Source: Pseudoxanthobacter soli DSM 19599 (GTDB taxonomy: Bacteria; Pseudomonadota; Alphaproteobacteria; Rhizobiales; Segnochrobactraceae). Taken from it: a DNA stretch of 64,000 nucleotides. Position 1 is the stretch's first letter. The number at the start of each line of letters is the position of its first letter. Where the stretch lies: NCBI RefSeq assembly GCF_900148505.1, contig NZ_FRXO01000001.1, positions 1 to 64,000 on the forward strand, read 5' to 3'. Below are positions 40,581 through 47,119 of the stretch, piece after piece. Made by a program: the position numbers and the translations under genes. The notes under the pieces are model-generated. The model ran no database searches, was not told the DNA's origin, and worked only from the letters and a program-made list of their open reading frames with translations.

Positions 40581-41536
40581 GCTTTCGGAAAATCATGGCA
40601 CCGGTGCTGTTCGGCGCCGTTCTCGTGGGCCTGTCCGCCACGGGCCCGGCCCGTGCCCAGCTCCCGCCCGAGGTCGAGGCCGACCGGCTGCTTCTCATCG
40701 CGCGGGACAGCATGGAGGCACAGGACTGGGCCAAGGCCCGCGATGCGTTCGAGGGCATCCTGGCACTCGGCATCGCGGTGCCGCCGGACTTTCACTATCA
40801 CTATGCCCGCGCCCTCAGCCAGAGCGGCAGGCCCGTTCAGGCGAAGGAGGAACTCACCCTCTATCTCGGCAAGGCCGATCGCGGCAGCGAGACCTATCGC
40901 GATGCGCTCGCCTTGTTCAACACGGTCGATGCAGCGGCCAGGCGCATGGAAGAGGCCGAACGGAAGGAGGCGGCTGCCGCGGCGAGGAAGACAGAGGACG
41001 CGCGCAAGACCACGGCCCGGATCGCCGAGGCCGAGGCTGGCGATGTCGATGCGCAGGAAGTCGTCGGCACCTGGTACATGTACGGCACCAACGGGGTGAA
41101 GCGTGACTATGCGCAGGCCCGCAAGTGGCTTGAGCGTGCGGCGGCCCAGGAACAGGACATGGCGCTCGCCGGGCTCGCGTTCCTGTATGTGAACGGCTGG
41201 GGTGTGCCCAAGGATTTCGCCAAGGCACATGGCTACTATATCCGTGCCGCGCGCAAGAATAACGTTCATGCGCTGCATGGGCTCGGCGTCATGTATGCGA
41301 ACGGTCACGGCGTCCGGAAGGATCCGGTCGTGGCGGCGCAATGGTATCGCAAGGGCGCGGAAGCCGGATCGACAGAGTCCATGAACAATCTGGCCGGCTT
41401 GTACATGAAGGGTGAAGGCGTGCCCCTGAACCGGGACGTCGCCTACGAACTTTATCTGAAGGCCGGCAAGCTGGGCCACAAAGGGGCGCAGAAGAATATC
41501 CAGACCCTGTTTGGCGGCTTCCACAACTGGAATTGA
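40577..41536 (+). CDS. Secreted Sel1-repeat (TPR-like) protein, 319 aa
   Basis: A signal peptide (1-27, ending GPARA) leads into a TPR-like helical pair (30-115), a charged coiled-coil-like segment rich in Ala/Glu/Lys (115-150) and at least four Sel1 repeats (150-310), for example AQARKWLERAAAQEQDMALA and AHGYYIRAARKNNVHALHGL. Sel1 arrays act as periplasmic or secreted scaffolds. It overlaps the VWA gene by four bases, so the two products are probably partners. Confidence 0.9.
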   Translation: MSFRKIMAPVLFGAVLVGLSATGPARAQLPPEVEADRLLLIARDSMEAQDWAKARDAFEGILALGIAVPPDFHYHYARALSQSGRPVQAKEELTLYLGKADRGSETYRDALALFNTVDAAARRMEEAERKEAAAAARKTEDARKTTARIAEAEAGDVDAQEVVGTWYMYGTNGVKRDYAQARKWLERAAAQEQDMALAGLAFLYVNGWGVPKDFAKAHGYYIRAARKNNVHALHGLGVMYANGHGVRKDPVVAAQWYRKGAEAGSTESMNNLAGLYMKGEGVPLNRDVAYELYLKAGKLGHKGAQKNIQTLFGGFHNWN

Positions 41537-41781
41537 GGTGTCGCACGCCTTCCGGCGGAGGGGCTTCTCCGATCGACGGCAGACAGCAGATCCGAGGCGC
41601 GTCAGCGTCTGCCCGCACGCCTGGACGTCTCGGAGCAGACCGGTTCTCCCCGGGCGCCTGAGCGGCCGGGGAGACGTCCGGGCCGGCCGGACGGCCACGC
41701 CCCCGAAGGCCGCGCACGGGGCGTCCGCCGCCCGGTCCTTGCAGCCCGGTTTTGGCCGCCCGGTTCTGGTCGCGGACGCGC

Positions 41782-42171
41782 TTACTGCAGCGAGCCGTTG
41801 TCGTTCTTGTCGGCGGCTTTGAAGTCGGCGTTGGCCTGGTTCATGAATTCCGGCTTGGAAATCTTGCCGTCGCCGTTGGTGTCGACCTTCTTGAACATCT
41901 CGGGCGACATCACGTTCTTCGTCTCTTTCGGCGAGAGAGAGCCGTTCTTGTTGGTGTCGAGTTCGCCGAAGGCGGCCGACATGAAGTCGCCGAACTCGGT
42001 CTTGGAAACCGAGCCGTCGCCGTTCTTGTCGAAGGCAGACTTCTCCTCGGTGTTCATGGGGGCGGTCGCCGCCGGCGGGGCCGCGGGCGCGGTTTGCGCG
42101 TAGGCGGCGGCGGAGAAGCCGGAAACCGCGACGCCGCAGGCCAGGAGGGTGGAGAGGATCGTGCGTGCCAT
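41782..42171 (-). CDS. Secreted EF-hand calcium-binding protein, 129 aa
   Basis: A signal peptide (1-25, ending AAYAQ) precedes four EF-hand loops: DKNGDGSVSKTE, DTNKNGSLSPKE, DTNGDGKISKPE and a last DKNDNGSLQ that stops before the loop's final Glu position. Three sites look competent for calcium and the fourth is truncated by the stop. GGGGGGAT precedes the ATG. It lies 20 bases downstream of the glycine-zipper lipoprotein gene, same strand; the two are probably co-transcribed. Confidence 0.9.
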   Translation of the reverse strand: MARTILSTLLACGVAVSGFSAAAYAQTAPAAPPAATAPMNTEEKSAFDKNGDGSVSKTEFGDFMSAAFGELDTNKNGSLSPKETKNVMSPEMFKKVDTNGDGKISKPEFMNQANADFKAADKNDNGSLQ

Positions 42172-42191
42172 GTCTTTATCCCCCCGCCGGA

Positions 42192-42431
42192 TCAGTTGCA
42201 GGTCAACTGGTGGCCGACGAAGCCGCCGCCCGCGACGCCCAGGCCCGCGCCGATCAGCTTGCCGGTGCCGCCGCCGAAGGCGCTTCCGATCAGGCCGCCC
42301 GCGACAGCGCCCGTCATGGTGCCGGCAAGGCAGCCGAATTCGCTCTTCTGCGTGCTGGAGGTGGACGACGACTGGCAACCGGCGACTAGCACCGCCATCG
42401 CGACCGCTGCCGTGATTCCCTTGTATTTCAT
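42192..42431 (-). CDS. Glycine-zipper lipoprotein, 79 aa
   Basis: Lipoprotein signal with lipobox LVAGC (Cys near 20), a Ser/Thr-rich linker, then a glycine-zipper pair of membrane-like segments (GTMTGAVAGGLIGSAFGGG, GAGLGVAGGGFVG) and a C-terminal Cys. It resembles OmpA/SmpA-type 17-kDa surface antigens in miniature. AGGGAGA precedes the ATG at 42431, which excludes the longer upstream reading. First gene of a pair with the EF-hand gene. Confidence 0.85.
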   Translation of the reverse strand: MKYKGITAAVAMAVLVAGCQSSSTSSTQKSEFGCLAGTMTGAVAGGLIGSAFGGGTGKLIGAGLGVAGGGFVGHQLTCN

Positions 42432-42757
42432 GGAAAATCTCCCTGTCGGATCCGCCGAACGAATCCTGCGACGGCGATTTTGCGACTGCACGGGGCATTC
42501 GTCCATGACCGATCGGCCATGGCATCGCCGCCAATTCGACATGAAGCGGTTCAAGCGAGGCGCGCAGGCGCGCCGGTCATGCGGGCTGCGGTTGCGGTGA
42601 TAATGCGGTGCAGCATAATCCGGCGGTTAATCGGGCTTGCATATGCTGCATAGCAGCGATGACGAGCTATCATTACACCTTTGTAATCAGATGCCGTAGG
42701 GTGTCTTTGGAAACGTCGAGATGGGCTCCACATGAAAACCATTCAGAGGAGCATGTC
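42432..42757. other. AT-richer divergent region upstream of the DUF3563 gene
   Basis: 326 bases with no supported gene. Positions 42600-42720 are AT-richer than the surroundings and include the perfect inverted repeat at 42672-42687. Confidence 0.5.
42672..42687. promoter_or_regulatory. Inverted repeat ATTACA-CCTT-TGTAAT
   Basis: A perfect six-base inverted repeat about 70 bases before the DUF3563 start. It may be an operator. Confidence 0.4.
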
Positions 42758-42925
42758 ATGTTCAAGCCGATCGCAAGCAAAATCACCAGCGCGCTGAAGC
42801 GTATGCGCGAGTACGACCCGGAACTCGAGTATCTGAACGACGCCCAGGACATCTATGACCTCGAGCGCCGTCACATGGATATCGATCGCGGTCGCTTCCG
42901 TCGCCGCTATCCTTACTATCTGTAA
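42758..42925 (+). CDS. DUF3563 family microprotein, 55 aa
   Basis: A small, highly charged protein (MFKPIASKITSALKRMREYD...), with alternating acidic and basic residues and the end RRRYPYYL. This matches the short DUF3563 family of alpha- and betaproteobacteria, whose function is unknown. AGAGGAG precedes the ATG at good distance. A hairpin follows the stop at once. Confidence 0.85.
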   Translation: MFKPIASKITSALKRMREYDPELEYLNDAQDIYDLERRHMDIDRGRFRRRYPYYL

Positions 42926-42952
42926 GAAGCATCTGCTTTCGCAAGATGCTTC
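42926..42952 (+). terminator. Hairpin directly after the DUF3563 gene
   Basis: Nine-base perfect arms GAAGCATCT / AGATGCTTC with a nine-base loop begin at the base after the stop codon. No T-run follows, so it may protect the mRNA rather than terminate. Confidence 0.55.
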
Positions 42953-43303
42953 CTGCGGGTATCCCGCCGAGCGGAGCGGCTGCACAGCCATAGACCATTG
43001 TGCAGTGCGTATGTCCTCCGGTGGGCGCCCGTCATAAATCGACTTCGTCCCGGGCGAACGAGTGGCCGTGGCCTGCGGCTTTCCGCTGCGCCCGCTGCCT
43101 TGCCCGGGACAGCCACCTCTCCAACGGATCGTCTCCCGTCCCCGCCCGTGAACCGAGGCGGGGATAATTTTGTCCCGGGCGTCGAAACGGGCTGGGGACA
43201 AGCAAGACAGCCGCTTGCACTCCCCCGCGACCTATGGCACAAGGCCGGCGCACCAGAAACGGCGGGCGCGCACGACGCGGTCGGGTTTCGCAAGGTGAAG
43301 AAC
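42953..43303. other. Gap before tRNA-Thr
   Basis: About 350 bases with no supported protein gene. The tRNA promoter must lie in its last part, but no convincing -35/-10 pair was found. Confidence 0.4.
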
Positions 43304-43378
<75 letters not shown>

Positions 43379-43575
43379 TTCGAAAGACTATCCCCCAGGA
43401 TCAGAGTTTCGCGCATCGCCAATACGGGGCGATGGTCGTGCTAAATCCGTGCATCTGCCTGATGTGCTGGGTAACGGCGCCGGATACGTGTCTTGGGCGA
43501 AGCGCCATGCGACGCTTTACACGGTTAGCGATTATATCTTGACGTTTTCCCGGATCACTTGTCTCCTGATGCCCG

Positions 43576-43588
43576 CCCAATATTTGGG
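43576..43588. promoter_or_regulatory. Small inverted repeat CCCAA-TAT-TTGGG
   Basis: Perfect five-base arms 24 bases before the start of the low-GC secreted-protein gene. It could be an operator or fold in the leader mRNA. Confidence 0.3.
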
Positions 43589-43611
43589 TGGAAGGGCTAA
43601 GGGTCTACAAT

Positions 43612-43944
43612 ATGAAAATCGGCCTTTTAACCGGCGCCATCGGCGCCCTGGCATTGACTTGCGGCGCGGCACAGGCGGAAGATTTGACGTTCACGTTGAA
43701 GAACGGAACAAATTCTGTTCTGACAAACTTCTACACGTCACCTGTTGGTGTGGGTGAATGGGAAGACGACGTGTTAGGCAATCAGGTCCTCAATCCCGGC
43801 GAGAGCATGAAAATCACGATCGCGGACGGCCGCGACGTCTGCAAATACGATATGCGCTTCGAGTTCGAGGACGGCTCCGACCTCGATACCACCGAAGACG
43901 TGCAGGACCTTTGTTCGATCGGCACCTATACCATCCACGAGTGA
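43612..43944 (+). CDS. Secreted small protein, 110 aa
   Basis: A signal peptide (1-22, ending GAAQA) leads into a beta-rich domain: DLTFTLKNGTNSVLTNFYTSPVGVGEWEDDVLG, LNPGESMKITIADGRDVCKYDMRFEFEDGSD and LCSIGTYTIHE, with two cysteines likely paired. Homologues with this pattern exist in Rhodobacterales and Hyphomicrobiales and are sometimes mislabelled argininosuccinate lyase; there is no enzyme motif here. GC is lower than in neighbours from the tRNA up to mid-gene. AAGGG precedes the ATG. Likely periplasmic; function unknown. Confidence 0.82.
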   Translation: MKIGLLTGAIGALALTCGAAQAEDLTFTLKNGTNSVLTNFYTSPVGVGEWEDDVLGNQVLNPGESMKITIADGRDVCKYDMRFEFEDGSDLDTTEDVQDLCSIGTYTIHE

Positions 43945-44113
43945 CGCGGATCGGGCCGCCTCTCCCCGGGGGGGCGGCCGTCCATGGCTGTCCGCCGTGC
44001 GGTTCCGTTCGGCGGCGCCTGACGGGACAGCGCGGCTCGTCACGAAAGCGCTTCACAGCCTCGGGGCCGATGCTCTAAAGCTGCGGCAAAGTCCGGCTTT
44101 CAGGGACGGGGCG

Positions 44114-44365
44114 ATGCGGCCCCGGTCGTCGACCATGAAGGATGAGGAAGAGCCTTCGGGCACTGCGGCGCCGGCTGCCCGCGACGGCGGCCGCCGCGAG
44201 GACGACGGACGCCGCGAGGATGACAGACGCCGCGAGGATGGCCGGCAGCAGCGCGACGAGCGGCTGGCGGAAGCGCTCCGCGCCAACCTGCGCCGCCGCA
44301 AGGAGCAGGGCCGGCCCCGGCCGGCGGCGTCGCGCACCCTTTTGGACGGCGGCTTCGAGGACTGA
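44114..44365 (+). CDS. Small charged protein with Arg-Glu-Asp repeats, 83 aa
   Basis: From the ATG at 44114 (GGGACGGGG upstream) it encodes a highly charged chain with three repeats of the GRREDD type and the basic helix ERLAEALRANLRRRKEQGR. The latter resembles the end of many short rhizobial proteins. An internal ATG at 44135 is an alternative start. It lies 39 bases upstream of prmA and may be co-transcribed. Function unknown; probably partly disordered. Confidence 0.55.
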   Translation: MRPRSSTMKDEEEPSGTAAPAARDGGRREDDGRREDDRRREDGRQQRDERLAEALRANLRRRKEQGRPRPAASRTLLDGGFED

Positions 44366-44404
44366 GGTGCCGCCGCCGAAGCGGGCATTGATCCAGGAGA
44401 CAGA

Positions 44405-45271
44405 ATGACCACCTTGCGCGTCCGCGTCACCGCCCCGGAGGCGACGGCCAACCGTCTGTTCCGCCTCGCCGACAAGGCCTTCGAGGACGAGGGACTGCCC
44501 GTCACCCTGTTCGAGACCGTCGACAGCGGCCCGTGGACCGTGGAAGTCCTGTTCTTCGAGGAGGACGAGGGGACCGCTGTCGCGCGCCTCGCCGACGCGC
44601 TCGGCGGGGAGGGCGAGGGGCTTGCGATCTCCGTCGAGCCGGTGGGCGAGCACAACTGGGTCGAAGAGAGCCTGAAGGGCCTCGCCCCGGTGTCGGTCGG
44701 CCGCTTCGTCGTTCACGGCGCCCACGACCGCGGCCACGCGGCCGGAACGGTGCCCATCGAGATCGACGCCGGGCTGGCGTTCGGCACCGGCCATCATGAG
44801 ACCACCGTCGGCTGCCTCGCCGCCATCGAGGCCCGGCTGAAGCGCGGTCCGGTGCGCCGGCCGCTCGATCTCGGCACCGGCACCGGCGTGCTGGCGATCG
44901 CCATCGCCAAGCTCTGTCCGGCTCGCGTCGTCGCGACCGACATCGATCCGGTCGCCGTGAAGATCACGGTGGAGAACGCGCGCCTCAACGGGGTCGGTCC
45001 GCGCATCGTGGCCTTCCGCGCGACCGGCATGTCGGACCCGCGTCTTGCGAAGGGCGGCTTCGATTTCGTCGTCGCCAACATCCTCGCCCGCCCGCTCGTC
45101 CGCCTCGCTCCGGCGATCGTCCGGGCGCTCGCGCCGAAGGCGACGGTGGTGCTGTCGGGCCTCCGCCTCGACGACGGACCGAGGATCGTCTCGGCCTATT
45201 GCGCGCAGGGCCTGAAGCTCGTGCACCGCGATCCGCGCGGCCGCTGGCTGACGCTGACCTTCGTGCGCTGA
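44405..45271 (+). CDS. prmA: Ribosomal protein L11 methyltransferase
   Basis: Trimethylates lysines and the N terminus of ribosomal protein L11. The 288 residues comprise an N-terminal substrate-binding domain (1-100), then FGTGHHETTVGCL, SAM motif I LDLGTGTGVLAIAIAKL, ATDIDPVAV, the NIL catalytic-loop motif (VVANILARPL) and LSGLR. AGGAGA precedes the ATG. Clear family assignment. Confidence 0.95.
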   Translation: MTTLRVRVTAPEATANRLFRLADKAFEDEGLPVTLFETVDSGPWTVEVLFFEEDEGTAVARLADALGGEGEGLAISVEPVGEHNWVEESLKGLAPVSVGRFVVHGAHDRGHAAGTVPIEIDAGLAFGTGHHETTVGCLAAIEARLKRGPVRRPLDLGTGTGVLAIAIAKLCPARVVATDIDPVAVKITVENARLNGVGPRIVAFRATGMSDPRLAKGGFDFVVANILARPLVRLAPAIVRALAPKATVVLSGLRLDDGPRIVSAYCAQGLKLVHRDPRGRWLTLTFVR

Positions 45272-45360
45272 GAGAGCCGTACACCGGTCCTGAGGCGCGC
45301 ATGGACGCTCGTCAGGCGCTCATGCGCGCGGTCTGAACCGCGCATCGACCGCACATCGTC

Positions 45361-45460
45361 CATCGCGAAAAACGAAACCGCCCGGTCCTTTCGAACCGGC
45401 AAGTCGAATCGGCAAGCCGCGCATCGCGAAAAACGAAACCGCCCGGTCCTTTCGAACCGG
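45361..45460 (-). repeat. 39-base direct repeat: duplicated terminator
   Basis: Positions 45361-45399 and 45422-45460 are identical (period 61). The second copy continues into GCGGCGC and so completes the arms CCGCCCGGT/ACCGGGCGG; the first lacks the last arm bases and is a truncated copy. Confidence 0.9.
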
Positions 45461-45463
45461 GCG
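45437..45463 (-). terminator. Intrinsic terminator of the SH3-domain gene
   Basis: On the minus strand CCGCCCGGT and ACCGGGCGG pair around TCGAAAGGA, followed by TTTCGTTTTT. It begins 10 bases after the gene's stop. Confidence 0.8.
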
Positions 45464-45472
45464 GCGCATTTC

Positions 45473-46366
45473 CTATTGCTGATTCTCGGGCACGAGGAAC
45501 TTCGGCAGCTTGTTCTTCGGCGCGTTCGTCGTCCCCTGGTTCTGGGGCGACGCACCGCTCGGCGGCGGGATCCGGCGCACCTGAGGCGGCGGCGGAGCAG
45601 CCGGACGCGGCGGCACCATGGCCTGCGGCGGGCGCGGCGGCACGGGCGCCGCTGCCGGCGGCCGCGGAGCGCCGGGCGGGTTGTTCCACGCCGGGTTGTT
45701 CGGCCGCGGGCCGCCGGGGTTGTTCCAGCCGGGATTGTTCCATCCACCGGGAGGCGGGGGAGGCGGAGGAGGCGGGCGGTTCCAGCCGCCGGGAGGCGGC
45801 GGCGGAGGCCCGCCGGGATTGTTCCAGCCCGGATTGTTCCATCCACCGGGAGGCGGGGGTGGCGGAGGCGGCGGACGGTTCCAGCCACCCGGAGGCGGCG
45901 GTCCGCCCGGACCGTACCCACCACCCGGCGGGCGCCAGTTTGGCGGGGGCGGGCGGTTCGGATTGTTCATCCACCAGGCGCGCTCTCCGTACCAAGGCTC
46001 GGTCCGATAATAGTTGTCCCAGTAGTTTCCGACGCTGAAACCGATGATCGGCAAGCCGAGGGCGGTCGCATAGGATGGGATCTCGACCATCTGGTTCTGG
46101 TAGGAGGCCTGCAGATACTTGCCGGACATCCACCCGCGACTGCCGCCCCACGCGACATCGCACCAAACATAGCCGCTGACGCAACCGAAGATCGCGAGGC
46201 GCGCGTTCTTCTGCACCATGCCGACGGCGGGATATTGCGTGCCCGGACCCGCGCGCAGGTAGACATTGCCGGTGGAATACCCTGCCGTCTGCGCCGAAGC
46301 GGCGGTCGGCGCCAGTGCGAACGCGGCGGCCACCAGGGCACCGGCGGCCCAATGCCGTGTTGTCAT
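45473..46366 (-). CDS. Secreted SH3-domain protein with proline/glycine/tryptophan repeats, 297 aa
   Basis: AGGAGG precedes the ATG at 46366. A signal peptide (1-25) is followed by a bacterial SH3 domain (25-90: STGNVYLRAGPGTQYPAVGMV, VWCDVAWGGSRGWMSGKYL), then a short Trp/Tyr-rich region and a 160-residue low-complexity tail in which a 33-residue unit (GGWNRPPPPP...GGWNNPGWNNPGG) occurs twice. The last 25 residues are basic and unrelated (KNKLPKFLVPENQQ). SH3b domains bind wall or peptide ligands. It is convergent with prmA. Confidence 0.85.
   Translation of the reverse strand: MTTRHWAAGALVAAAFALAPTAASAQTAGYSTGNVYLRAGPGTQYPAVGMVQKNARLAIFGCVSGYVWCDVAWGGSRGWMSGKYLQASYQNQMVEIPSYATALGLPIIGFSVGNYWDNYYRTEPWYGERAWWMNNPNRPPPPNWRPPGGGYGPGGPPPPGGWNRPPPPPPPPPGGWNNPGWNNPGGPPPPPPGGWNRPPPPPPPPPGGWNNPGWNNPGGPRPNNPAWNNPPGAPRPPAAAPVPPRPPQAMVPPRPAAPPPPQVRRIPPPSGASPQNQGTTNAPKNKLPKFLVPENQQ
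45714..45910 (-). repeat. 99-base in-frame tandem repeat in the proline-rich tail
   Basis: Two near-identical units of about 99 bases encode the 33-residue Pro/Gly/Trp/Asn unit. They differ at a few third positions; boundaries are approximate. Confidence 0.65.
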
Positions 46367-46599
46367 CGTCTCCTCCTGCAGGCGCTCTCGTCTGGCCCGC
46401 TCAGCCCGGCCGGGCGGTCGCCTTTCGTCCGGCACGGGCGTCATCCGCTTCGCAAAGCGGTCCGGTGCCTCCGGACAAGCATAAGTACGCAGGAGCACCC
46501 CAATCGGTTCGATTCCGTGGCAATCGGGCCACGATTATTCCGCCCCGGAGTGCGAGATCGGCAGTCACCGCGTCGCTCCGGCCATCCGGCAGATCGCCC

Positions 46600-46824
46600 T
46601 CAGGCCAGAAGCAGCCCACGGCTCCACGGCTCGGCGTGGCTGCTGCGGTGCAGGTGGCGGTGGGCCGGCGTCGAGGCGCCGTCGCGCGTGAGATCGGCGC
46701 CATAGACGAAGCGATGCGTCTGCGGGCCGCGATCGTTCATCATCCTGTCCATCGGCCGGCCGTGCAGGCCGCGCCGGGCCGCGATCACGAGGCCGAACAG
46801 GGCGGGCGAGACGATATGAGCCAT
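46600..46824 (-). CDS. Small hypothetical protein, 74 aa, with perfect ribosome site
   Basis: The ATG at 46824 is preceded by AAGGAGGTG, a full complement of the 16S rRNA tail, seven bases upstream. The product begins with a hydrophobic segment (AHIVSPALFGLVIAARRG) and continues Arg/His-rich without a recognised domain. It could be a small membrane-associated protein. The ribosome site is the main reason to accept it. Confidence 0.5.
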   Translation of the reverse strand: MAHIVSPALFGLVIAARRGLHGRPMDRMMNDRGPQTHRFVYGADLTRDGASTPAHRHLHRSSHAEPWSRGLLLA

Positions 46825-47119
46825 GACCCACCTCCTTCTTCAACACTGTGGTCCGGTCCGCCGACCATGTCCGAAGCGTCCCGCTTCCGCCACGGCTCCG
46901 GCGGCATGGCGGTTATGCGCAAAACTCATGCAGCCGTTGACGAGTCGTTAGCCGTCACCGGGGTTTGGGTCCGCATATCTGCCTTCTCTGCGGGCATCTG
47001 CCTGTGAACGAGGCAAGTCCCGGATTGGGCATGGCGCGCGCGTTCGCAGCCGCTCAGGCGATCGGCGCGCTACTCGGCCCGGCATTGAAGCGCGGCGGGC
47101 GACGGCGTAAAACCGCGGC

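Noticed and set aside
43612-43944. Argininosuccinate lyase annotation for the secreted 110-residue protein
   Set aside because: The protein is far too short, carries a signal peptide and lacks all fumarase/lyase motifs; the name is a propagated error in this family.
45714-45910. Regular repeats resembling a CRISPR array
   Set aside because: The units are contiguous, in frame and encode a Pro/Gly/Trp-rich protein tail; there are no unique spacers and no cas genes.
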